Made by a program: the position numbers and the translations under genes. 11,856 bases of DNA from CAZKEW01 sp964580435 (GTDB lineage Bacteria; Acidobacteriota; Aminicenantia; Aminicenantales; UBA8522): the NCBI GenBank assembly GCA_964580435.1, contig CAZOKP010000082.1:1-11856 (forward strand), read 5' to 3'. Each line of letters opens with the position of its first letter. Position 1 is the stretch's first letter. Below are positions 6,054-11,856 of this stretch, piece after piece. The notes under the pieces were generated by a model. It was not told the DNA's origin and searched no databases. It saw only the letters and a program-made list of their open reading frames with translations.

Positions 6054-6494
6054 ATGAATAAAAGGAACTTGTTCTTTTTTTTCTTAGTGCTTCTGTTCCT
6101 GGCCGGAAATTTTGAGAGCTGCAATCTTGGCGGCAAGACTATAGAGTATGCATTTCAGAATTTGTTGGCCGACGTCGTTACGGTGGAAGTCCCGAAGGGC
6201 GAAAAATCGAACAGCACATTTAGCGAGATCGGAGGAGCATGGTATGTCCGTCTTGAAGGTTTGGACCCGATCCGGTTGAATGTCGAGGGAACCATAACGG
6301 GCTATGTCTGGACATTCACGAACCTCACTGGCACCGGACCCAATGTCACCGTAACAGGTAAGGGGGGCGGGATCGCCGATGCTCCTCACCCCGACGGAAC
6401 ATATATTACCGGCACAATCGAATTCACGGTGCAATTCACCAGTGGTTCACCTCAGACGGTCTATGATACCTGGACTGGTGTCAGGACAAAATAG
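6054..6494 (+). CDS. Small exported protein, possible lipoprotein, unknown family
   Basis: A 146-residue protein starting MNKRNLFFFFLVLLFLAGN, a clear signal sequence, followed by FESC, where Cys could be a lipidation site although the preceding residues fit the lipobox poorly. The mature part is rich in Thr, Gly and Val in alternating strands (GTITGYVWTFTNLTGTG, TGTIEFTVQFTSG), which suggests a small beta-sandwich or barrel at the cell surface or in the periplasm. I do not recognise the family. The start at 6054 is supported by the promoter at 5982-6010, a GGGAAAAG ribosome-site-like stretch and the position of the signal peptide. The gene precedes the M28 peptidase on the same strand, but that gene has its own promoter. 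Confidence 0.72.
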   Translation: MNKRNLFFFFLVLLFLAGNFESCNLGGKTIEYAFQNLLADVVTVEVPKGEKSNSTFSEIGGAWYVRLEGLDPIRLNVEGTITGYVWTFTNLTGTGPNVTVTGKGGGIADAPHPDGTYITGTIEFTVQFTSGSPQTVYDTWTGVRTK

Positions 6495-6530
6495 CCGGCC
6501 TTCCGTTACGCAGGGAAAGACGGGATAAGC

Positions 6531-6558
6531 TTGACAACCGCGCCATTCGTGTTTTACT
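6531..6558 (+). promoter_or_regulatory. Probable promoter of the M28 peptidase gene
   Basis: TTGACA (6531-6536), a perfect -35, is followed after 16 bases by TTTACT (6553-6558), a 4 of 6 match to the -10. Transcription would begin near 6565, shortly before the AGGGAA ribosome site and the ATG at 6588. Confidence 0.5.
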
Positions 6559-6587
6559 TTCTCCCCTAATGAAATGAGGGAAATAAA

Positions 6588-8252
6588 ATGAATCAAAAAA
6601 TCGTTTTCGCCTTTTCTATCCTTGTCATCGTCGGATTATTTAGCTGCACCAGCGAAGAACAGCGTCTGCGGCCCGCCATGGAGAGCATCACCGTTCAAGA
6701 TCTCGCCAACGATACGGAGATCCTTGCCTCTGACGAGTTTGAGGGAAGGGCACCTGCTTCGAACGGCGAGACCAAAACGCTCGACTTCCTCGAGCAAGAG
6801 TTTCAGAAACTCGGGCTCAAGCCCGGCAACGGCCGGAGCTTTTTCCAGGAAATCCCGATGGTCGTGATCACGGCCGACCCCGGGGCCAGGCTCGATATCA
6901 AAGGCGGGAAAAAACCGGTCTTTTTTGCCTACAAAGACGATTTTGTGGCCCTCACCCAGCGGGTGGTGGAAGAGATCTCGCTGGCCGATTCGGAAATGGT
7001 CTTTGCCGGCTACGGCATTGTAGCGCCCGAGTACAATTGGAATGATTACGAGGGCCTGGATGTGCGGGGGAAAACGGTGGTGGTTCTGATCAACGACCCG
7101 GGGTACGAAACGCAGGACCCCGCGCTTTTTTCCGGCCGGGCGATGACCTATTACGGCCGCTGGACATACAAGTATGAGGAAGCAGCCCGGCAAGGCGCCG
7201 CCGGCATCTTCATCGTCCATGAGACAGGTCCTGCTGCCTATCCCTGGGCCGTCGTCGAGAATGGCTGGACCGGGCCGCGGTTCAACCTTACGAGCGAGGA
7301 CAACAACATGTCCATGTGCGCTGTGGAAGGATGGTTGCAGCTTGAGACCGCGCGCAAAATCTTCGAGAGCGCCGGACTCGACTACGACGAGATAAAGGCG
7401 GGCGCAGCCAGGCGGGGGTTTAAGGCTGTTCCCCTGGGCCTCAAAGCAACGCTCAGTCTGAAAAACAGCGTCAAAAAAGTGACCTCGAGCAACGTCGCCG
7501 CTCTCTTACCGGGGTCGAAGCGGGCGGATGAATATGTCATTTATATGGCGCACTGGGATCATTTCGGGATGAACCCGGCCCTCGAAGGAGACCAGATCTT
7601 CAACGGAGCCATGGACAACGCCACTGGAACCGCAGCCCTGATTGAACTGGCCGAGGCCTTCCGCAAGCTCAAGCGGCCGCCGCAGCGCTCGGTCCTCTTT
7701 CTCGCCGTCACGGGAGAGGAACAGGGCCTTCTCGGCTCCGAGTATTACGCCACCCATCCCCTCTTCCCCGCCGCTAAAACCGCAGCCGTCATCAACATGG
7801 ATGCGTTAAATATCTATGGGCCGATGAAAGACATCACCGTCATCGGGTACGGACTCTCCGACCTCGATCAATACATCGAAGCTGCGGCTAAAGAGCAGGG
7901 CCGGACCGTGAGTCCCGACCCGACCCCGGAAAAGGGCTCTTATTTTCGTTCCGACCACTTTCCCTTCGCCAAACAGGGAATCCCGGCGGTTTATCCGAGC
8001 GGCGGAACAGACAGCGTCGAGCACGGAAAAGAATGGACTCTGGCCCAAAGGGAAAAGTACACGGCTGAAAATTATCATAAGCCTTCTGACGAATTCGACC
8101 CGAGCTGGGACCTCTCCGGGGCGGCTGAGGACCTGCGCCTGCTGTTTAAAGTGGGTTATCGCCTGGCTATGGAAGCGACTTTCCCCAACTGGAAGGAAGG
8201 GACGGAATACAAGGCGAAACGAGACGCAGTCATGGCCGCCGCAAAAAAGTAA
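6588..8252 (+). CDS. M28-family zinc metallopeptidase, lipoprotein, with PA-like insert
   Basis: A 554-residue exported aminopeptidase- or carboxypeptidase-like enzyme. The N-terminus is a lipoprotein signal with lipobox LFSC (Cys20). Residues of about 130-250 fit the protease-associated (PA) domain, with GYGIVAPEYNWNDYEGLDVRGK then AARQGAAGIFIVHE. The co-catalytic zinc site of M28 is complete: H322 (MAHWDHFG, with D324), the bridging D343 (GAMDNATG), E377/E378 (VTGEEQGLLGSEYY), D405 (INMDALN) and H457 (FRSDHFPFAKQGIP). It is probably anchored to the outer membrane, facing the periplasm, and trims peptides for nutrition. The gene has its own promoter, and a coupled leader ORF and PPOX-type gene follow within 20-70 bases, so they may share the transcript. 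Peptide specificity cannot be read from the sequence. Confidence 0.93.
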   Translation: MNQKIVFAFSILVIVGLFSCTSEEQRLRPAMESITVQDLANDTEILASDEFEGRAPASNGETKTLDFLEQEFQKLGLKPGNGRSFFQEIPMVVITADPGARLDIKGGKKPVFFAYKDDFVALTQRVVEEISLADSEMVFAGYGIVAPEYNWNDYEGLDVRGKTVVVLINDPGYETQDPALFSGRAMTYYGRWTYKYEEAARQGAAGIFIVHETGPAAYPWAVVENGWTGPRFNLTSEDNNMSMCAVEGWLQLETARKIFESAGLDYDEIKAGAARRGFKAVPLGLKATLSLKNSVKKVTSSNVAALLPGSKRADEYVIYMAHWDHFGMNPALEGDQIFNGAMDNATGTAALIELAEAFRKLKRPPQRSVLFLAVTGEEQGLLGSEYYATHPLFPAAKTAAVINMDALNIYGPMKDITVIGYGLSDLDQYIEAAAKEQGRTVSPDPTPEKGSYFRSDHFPFAKQGIPAVYPSGGTDSVEHGKEWTLAQREKYTAENYHKPSDEFDPSWDLSGAAEDLRLLFKVGYRLAMEATFPNWKEGTEYKAKRDAVMAAAKK

Positions 8253-8271
8253 ACAACTAGGAGGCAGACAC

Positions 8272-8322
8272 ATGCCGCTGAAATACAAACTTGCATGGCT
8301 CGAAACGGAGGAGAGAAAATGA
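8272..8322 (+). CDS. 16-residue leader ORF coupled to the PPOX-fold gene
   Basis: MPLKYKLAWLETEERK: a complete short frame with a perfect AGGAGG ribosome site (8259-8264) 7 nt before its ATG. Its TGA stop overlaps the ATG of the next gene (ATGA at 8319-8322), the classic arrangement for translational coupling. The GGAGGAGA site for the next gene lies inside this ORF. It could be a genuine leader peptide, or the surviving start of a gene whose remainder was lost. No repeated codons suggest attenuation by a particular amino acid. Confidence 0.55.
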   Translation: MPLKYKLAWLETEERK

Positions 8323-8744
8323 ACGACCTCAAAGCAAAAATTTTCAAGGTGATCAAGGAAGCCCAGCTCATGTCATTGGCCACCGTTACCGAAGAGGGAA
8401 AACCATGGGTCCGGTATGTCACCGCGTGGGGCTCCGGGGACATGACCATCCGGTTTGTGACCTCTCTTAACTCTCGGAAAGTCGGCCATATCAAACGCAA
8501 TCCCGAGGTCCACCTGACCTGCGGGGCCAAGGCCATGGAATCGACCGAAAATTATCTTCAGATTTGCGGCAAGGCGGAGGTCACAACAGACAAGAAAGAG
8601 AGGCAACGGTACTGGGATGACGAGCTAAAGGCCTATTTCAGCGGCGCGGACGACCCGGCCTTCTGCATCTGTATCGTCAGGCCCTACAGGATCGAATACT
8701 ACGGAATGACCGAGATGAAACCGGAGGTCTGGGAAGCAGACTAA
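8319..8744 (+). CDS. Pyridoxamine 5'-phosphate oxidase-fold flavoprotein (general stress protein 26-like)
   Basis: A 141-residue split-barrel protein. The N-terminal segment LMSLATVTEEGKPWVRYVTAW and the following TIRFVTSLNSRKVGHIKRNPEVHLTC match the FMN- or F420-binding core of PPOX-like proteins; the C-terminus AFCICIVRPYRIEYYGMTEMKPEVWEAD is typical of the general-stress 26 subgroup. The start at 8319 is chosen over an ATG at 8295, because GGAGGAGA lies immediately before it. The protein is likely a cytoplasmic dimer that binds flavin; the substrate is unknown. It ends 18 bases from the convergent stop of the methyltransferase gene. Confidence 0.85.
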   Translation: MNDLKAKIFKVIKEAQLMSLATVTEEGKPWVRYVTAWGSGDMTIRFVTSLNSRKVGHIKRNPEVHLTCGAKAMESTENYLQICGKAEVTTDKKERQRYWDDELKAYFSGADDPAFCICIVRPYRIEYYGMTEMKPEVWEAD

Positions 8745-8762
8745 CGCGGAATATTCTGATTT

Positions 8763-9707
8763 TTATTCCAGTCCGTAGACAACAAAATATTGTTCGGGTA
8801 AGAAATTATAAACTTTGATCGGTTTGAGGCCGGCCTGGGCCATATCGGCATCGATCTGTTCCTTTGAAAACTGCTGTTCCGGCGCCGGTCCCCACGGCCG
8901 CACGTCCCACGGCTTCGGGATGTAATCGATGATGACGATGCGTCCTCCGGGCGCAAGCCCCGCGCGGAGCTTCTTCGCGTACTCGCCGCGGTTCTGGACG
9001 TAGTGGAGCGTATCCACCATAAGAATGAGGTCGATCCCTGCCGGCGGAAGCTTCGGGTCGTCTTTTTCGACCTTCACGAGCTTCAAGTTTTCGAGCTGCT
9101 CCGCCTGGACGCGCTTGTTGAGGTAGTCGATCATCTCCTGGGAGATATCCTCGGCCAGCACTGTGCCGGTCGGTCCGACCGCCTTAGCCACGGGAATCGT
9201 GAAGTACCCCGACCCTGCGCCTATATCTGCTACTCTCAGGCCGAGCTTGAGTTCAAGGGCCTTCATGACCTCTTCCGGCTTCTGGAATTCGGCACGCTCG
9301 GGACGCTCCAGCATAGCGATGTATGCCGTGGCCCGCGCGCCGCGAGCGAGATCCTTGAATCTCTTTTCCTCCACCATTCCCTTGAAGGCCTCGTCATTTC
9401 TCATCAACTGAGCATCCCAGAAACCCACGCCGACAGCCCTGTCGAGCCACTCGTATGCCTTGGGCTCGTTGCCGAGAAATGCATATATCCTGGCGATGCC
9501 ATAAAGCGTCTCGTAGTGCTGGGCCTCGACGATGTCGTTCATCTTCATAGCGATCTCGAGGGCCCTGGCGTAATCCTTGCTTTGGAGAGCTTTTTCGGCC
9601 TGGCTCTTGAGCGCCTTGAAGTCAGCCTTTTCACTTTCCTGCGTCCATACCGCAGCCGTCGCCGCAAGCAAGAGAGCGATCGCAGGCAAATAGCTTAGCT
9701 TCCGCAT
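8763..9707 (-). CDS. Exported TPR plus SAM-dependent methyltransferase-like protein
   Basis: A 314-residue protein with three parts. First is a Sec signal peptide (MRKLSYLPAIALLLAATAAVW), then about 100 residues of TPR-like helices (ALQSKDYARALEIAMKMND, YGIARIYAFLGNEPKAYEWLDRAV). Last is a class I methyltransferase domain with SAM motif I VADIGAGSGYFTIPVAKAVG, an acidic residue after strand 2 (LAEDISQEM) and a strand-4 motif DLILMVDTLHYV. A GGAG site lies 6 nt before the ATG at 9707 and directly abuts the upstream ATG at 9713, so 9707 is the start. The odd point is export of a SAM-using fold to the periplasm, where SAM is not expected. An uncleaved N-terminal anchor is the alternative. The domain calls are secure; substrate and location are not. 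Confidence 0.85.
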   Translation of the reverse strand: MRKLSYLPAIALLLAATAAVWTQESEKADFKALKSQAEKALQSKDYARALEIAMKMNDIVEAQHYETLYGIARIYAFLGNEPKAYEWLDRAVGVGFWDAQLMRNDEAFKGMVEEKRFKDLARGARATAYIAMLERPERAEFQKPEEVMKALELKLGLRVADIGAGSGYFTIPVAKAVGPTGTVLAEDISQEMIDYLNKRVQAEQLENLKLVKVEKDDPKLPPAGIDLILMVDTLHYVQNRGEYAKKLRAGLAPGGRIVIIDYIPKPWDVRPWGPAPEQQFSKEQIDADMAQAGLKPIKVYNFLPEQYFVVYGLE

Positions 9708-9740
9708 GTTCATCTCCTTTTCTTGATATCAATATAAATA

Positions 9741-9817
9741 GGGGGACACAATACTCATTTCCGAATTCATCTAGCTTTATATTCAAACAAAATTAGGAAA
9801 TAAGTATTGTGTCCCCC
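9741..9817. repeat. Inverted pair of variant REP-like arms
   Basis: The left arm (9741-9762, GGGGGACACAATACTC then ATTTCC) and right arm (9796-9817) are reverse complements over 22 bases with one mismatch, with a 33-base spacer. The arms differ from the other family members in the middle (ATACTCATTTCC or ATACTTATTTCC in place of ATATCAATTTCC), forming a second subtype that lacks TTGATA. The left arm is followed by GAATTC as in the main type. The unit lies in the gap between two minus-strand genes (TPR lipoprotein and TPR-methyltransferase) and could fold as a strong hairpin after the lipoprotein gene. Confidence 0.88.
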
Positions 9818-9882
9818 TCTTAAATAGTTAGACTACAGACCTTCAGATTTCTTAAAGACAGCCCTCGACGACAGCGACCAGT

Positions 9883-11346
9883 TCACATTTTGGATAAAGC
9901 CTTCTGCCGGACAAAGGCGTAAAAAACATCGTCCATGTTCCAGTTGGCGACTTTCTTATAGAGCTCAGCCGCTCCGGCTGCATCCCCGGCCTTCTCTTTT
10001 GCGACAGCGAAACAGTACATGACATAGGCATCGTCCATCTCTCCCTGGCCAAAATATTCGATCGCCTTGTTCGCATCTCCCTGGGCGAGAGCAATATAGC
10101 CGAGGAGCCAGCCCGGATACTTCTGGATGGCGGGATTCTGAATAGCCGCGATTTGCGTCTTATATTCCTCTGCCTTGGCCAGGGCTGTGTTGAAATCCTG
10201 CCGCCCGGCCGCGACTGCGGCCTGCCAGAAGGTGGCCTCAGCTTTTATGTTTTGTTTGATAGAACTTATAAGATCCGAGGTTTCCAGGAAATTCAAGCAA
10301 TCGCTGATACTGGCATCGGCCTTATCATAGTCCTTTAATTCAAGATAGATAGCGCACTTGACAAGATGGTCAAAAGCAACCATGTCGGGAAGACCCAGCT
10401 CGCCGGCCATCTGGATGGCCTTGTCCGTTGCTTGCAGGGCGCTCGCGTAGTCGCCCGCATAGATATAGCTCCGGGCGATTCCCCCTTGATCATAGACCTT
10501 GTTCGCCGGCTTGAGCTCCGCGTCTACGCCTTTCTGCATCGCTTGGCGCCCATCCTCGTATTTCCCCATGAAGACCAAGGTGGTTCCGATCTTAAACTGC
10601 GAGAAGGCAAGGGTTGGGTCCATCTGGACCGCCTCGCCATAGTGTTTAATGGCGTCCTCGAATCTCCCCATTCTCTGATACAGGTCACCCAGGTTGTCAT
10701 GACCGTTGGCTTCTTTCGGGTTCAACTTCAGATATTCCTGCAAATTTTCTTCAGCCTTGTCATACTGATTTCTCCAGCGATAAACATAGCCCAAACTCAT
10801 ATATCCGGGAGCGAAATTCTTGTCGATGGCAATGGCTTTTTCATAGGCGGCAATCTGTTTGTCGTATTCGTTCATACTGCCATAGGTCGAACCCAAGTAA
10901 AACTGCATGCGAGGATCTTTGGGGAACAGTCCGGTCAGCTCCTGGTAGATCTCGTTGGCCTTGACCACGTTATTTTCTCCGAAAGACGCTTGAAAGGCAG
11001 CGATGATTTTCTGCTCGCCCGCGGAGATATTCGGGGCCAGGGCAACAGCTTTGGCCAAGCTTTCTTGAAAATCTTTGGTTTCGGACGCTGACCCGGCTTT
11101 TAAAAGATAGGCCAAGGCAAAGTCCGGGTCTTTCTCGATGGCCTGCACAAAAAGGTCATAGGCTTTTTCTGTGTGCGCATTTTCCATCAGCTGGCGGCCT
11201 TCAATAAAGAGATTGCGGGCGTCTTTGGATTTTGTGGTGATGGGCACTTCATCGGATGTGGCAGGCTTGCAGCCGGTCTGAAGGACGAGGAGCAGGGCAA
11301 AAGAGACCAAGGCAAAAAGACTGACGACAGAGCAGAGTTTTTTCAT
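9883..11346 (-). CDS. TPR-repeat lipoprotein
   Basis: A 487-residue protein. The N-terminus is a lipoprotein signal (MKKLCSVVSLFALVSFALLL) with LQTGC, lipidation at Cys26; a Gln sits at -3, which is tolerated. The rest is tetratricopeptide repeats from about residue 45 to the end, clearest at QLMENAHTEKAYDLFVQAIEKDP, YDKQIAAYEKAIAIDKNFAPGYMSLGYVY, YDKAEENLQEYLKLNPKEANGHDNLGDLY and FEDAIKHYGEAVQMDPTLAFSQFKIG. TPR proteins on the periplasmic face usually scaffold other proteins; no enzymatic domain is visible. An AAGGAGGG ribosome site lies about 7 nt before the ATG. A strong promoter and a structured leader lie upstream. The next gene downstream on this strand also carries TPRs, so the two may work together. 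Confidence 0.9.
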   Translation of the reverse strand: MKKLCSVVSLFALVSFALLLVLQTGCKPATSDEVPITTKSKDARNLFIEGRQLMENAHTEKAYDLFVQAIEKDPDFALAYLLKAGSASETKDFQESLAKAVALAPNISAGEQKIIAAFQASFGENNVVKANEIYQELTGLFPKDPRMQFYLGSTYGSMNEYDKQIAAYEKAIAIDKNFAPGYMSLGYVYRWRNQYDKAEENLQEYLKLNPKEANGHDNLGDLYQRMGRFEDAIKHYGEAVQMDPTLAFSQFKIGTTLVFMGKYEDGRQAMQKGVDAELKPANKVYDQGGIARSYIYAGDYASALQATDKAIQMAGELGLPDMVAFDHLVKCAIYLELKDYDKADASISDCLNFLETSDLISSIKQNIKAEATFWQAAVAAGRQDFNTALAKAEEYKTQIAAIQNPAIQKYPGWLLGYIALAQGDANKAIEYFGQGEMDDAYVMYCFAVAKEKAGDAAGAAELYKKVANWNMDDVFYAFVRQKALSKM

Positions 11347-11458
11347 GAGATTCCCTCCTTTCTGAGATATCTATAAGAAAAAACCCTCAGCGGGTTATGA
11401 ATTCAGGAGGGAAACAAGGAAATGCGCTTATTACCGTTCTATTGAAGCTCCCCTGATG
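11347..11458 (-). promoter_or_regulatory. Structured leader of the TPR lipoprotein gene (anti-SD candidate)
   Basis: The predicted leader is about 112 nt. On the minus strand UUCCCUCCU (11405-11413) is an exact 9-nt complement of the ribosome site AGGAGGGAA (11351-11359), so the message can fold to hide its own start. A terminator-like hairpin lies between the two. I see no match to a known riboswitch class. Confidence 0.45.
11378..11396 (-). terminator. Terminator-like hairpin inside the leader
   Basis: On the minus strand AACCC, loop GCTGA, GGGTT, running into a stretch of six T in total (two of them in the stem). The stem is only 5 bp, so it is weak on its own. It lies about 30 bases before the lipoprotein ATG and after the promoter, where an attenuator would be. 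There is no gene upstream on this strand for it to end. Confidence 0.35.
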
Positions 11459-11464
11459 AATCCC

Positions 11465-11493
11465 AATATATGAAGCGGAAAACAAAATGTCAA
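11465..11493 (-). promoter_or_regulatory. Promoter of the TPR lipoprotein gene
   Basis: On the minus strand a perfect TTGACA (11488-11493), 17 bases, then TATATT (11465-11470, 5 of 6). It is the best match to a housekeeping promoter in front of a minus-strand gene here. The -35 is 8 bases from the left inverted repeat of the neighbouring element. Confidence 0.72.
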
Positions 11494-11501
11494 GCCCAGT
11501 T

Positions 11502-11847
11502 CGGCTCTGTGACGAAAAGTGGGGTTATTATTTTAGACCAAGATAATGATCATCCGTAATCGGCCGCAGCGACCATTGAAGGTTTAGCCTTCCTGAAGCG
11601 CTTTTCGAGGGAACCCGGTCTTCAGGGTGGCGAGGATGTCTGAGCCTGAGCAGGCCAACGGAAAAGGTCAAAGGAGGGCAAGTGACAGAGTTCCGGGGTG
11701 CCGACGGGCGTGGCGGGTTCCGCAGTCACCGAGAAAAGCGCTGAAGGAACGGCGTGAAAAACCTGAACGGGAGCAAGGCTGATTGCGGATGATCATATCC
11801 TCTATCTTATCGTTCTTTGTTTTACCCCACTTTTCGCAATAGAGCCG
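11502..11847. mobile_element. 346-bp non-coding element with nested inverted repeats, MITE-like
   Basis: Its ends are 24-bp inverted repeats (11502-11525 and 11824-11847; 21 of 24 identical): CGGCTCT, four variable bases with three differences, then CGAAAAGTGGGGT. Inside are three further inverted pairs in the same nested order: 11547-11565 with 11777-11795 (17 of 19), 11591-11605 with 11734-11748 (13 of 15), and 11610-11617 with 11714-11721 (8 of 8). No open frame of useful length is present. The GGCTCT start recalls ISL3-family ends, from memory. No matching 8-bp target duplication is visible. It could be a non-autonomous transposon derivative or a large structured RNA or DNA element. The sequence from 11347 to the window end otherwise holds only the leader and promoter described. 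Confidence 0.6.
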
Positions 11848-11856
11848 TCCGGGTCT

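Noticed and set aside
1900..9817. The repeats as a CRISPR array
   Set aside because: Copies are kilobases apart, in both orientations, at gene borders, without regular spacers or cas genes.
11495..11854. 8-bp target-site duplication flanking the 346-bp element
   Set aside because: The bases just outside the two ends (CCCAGTTC and GTCCGGGT) do not match, so recent transposition of this copy is not shown.

Overview
The window looks like a chromosomal stretch of a moderately GC-rich, Gram-negative-type bacterium. It encodes a Tat-signal protein, several Sec or lipoprotein signals, a lipoprotein M28 peptidase and large TPR lipoproteins. That mix would suit an Acidobacteriota or Aminicenantota-like lineage, but this is a guess from gene style and no marker gene here fixes the taxonomy. 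No rRNA, tRNA, CRISPR array or transposase gene was found.

Layout. At the left edge, on the minus strand, lie an ABC-2 exporter ATPase, its permease and the first codons of a Tat-exported protein. Next, also on the minus strand (read right to left), come a QueG-like double 4Fe-4S protein, an alkyltransferase-like (ATL) DNA-lesion protein, a PerR/Fur-type regulator and a haem catalase. This is a compact stress block. A plus-strand group follows: a small coiled-coil protein, a small exported protein, an M28 peptidase lipoprotein, a 16-codon coupled leader ORF and a PPOX-fold flavoprotein. At the right, minus-strand, are an exported TPR plus SAM-methyltransferase protein and a 487-residue TPR lipoprotein with a long structured leader. 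The last 500 bases hold no gene but contain a 346-bp element bounded by inverted repeats.

The most interesting thread is a family of REP-like intergenic repeats. The arm begins GGGGACACAATATC and ends TTTCCGAATT. Six clear arms occur at gene borders: two single copies, and two inverted pairs with 33-34 bp spacers. Two of them appear to have been recruited as promoter parts: the TTGATA inside the arm sits exactly 17 bp from TATAAT (perR) and from TATAGT (QueG-like gene). The perR copy also supplies the stop codon and last residues of the upstream ATL gene.

perR and katA each carry a palindromic operator sharing the core GAATGATTCCTA. This supports an autoregulated peroxide-response pair in which a mobile repeat has shaped the perR promoter. 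The TPR lipoprotein leader contains a perfect 9-nt anti-Shine-Dalgarno sequence and a terminator-like hairpin, suggesting a cis-acting RNA switch.
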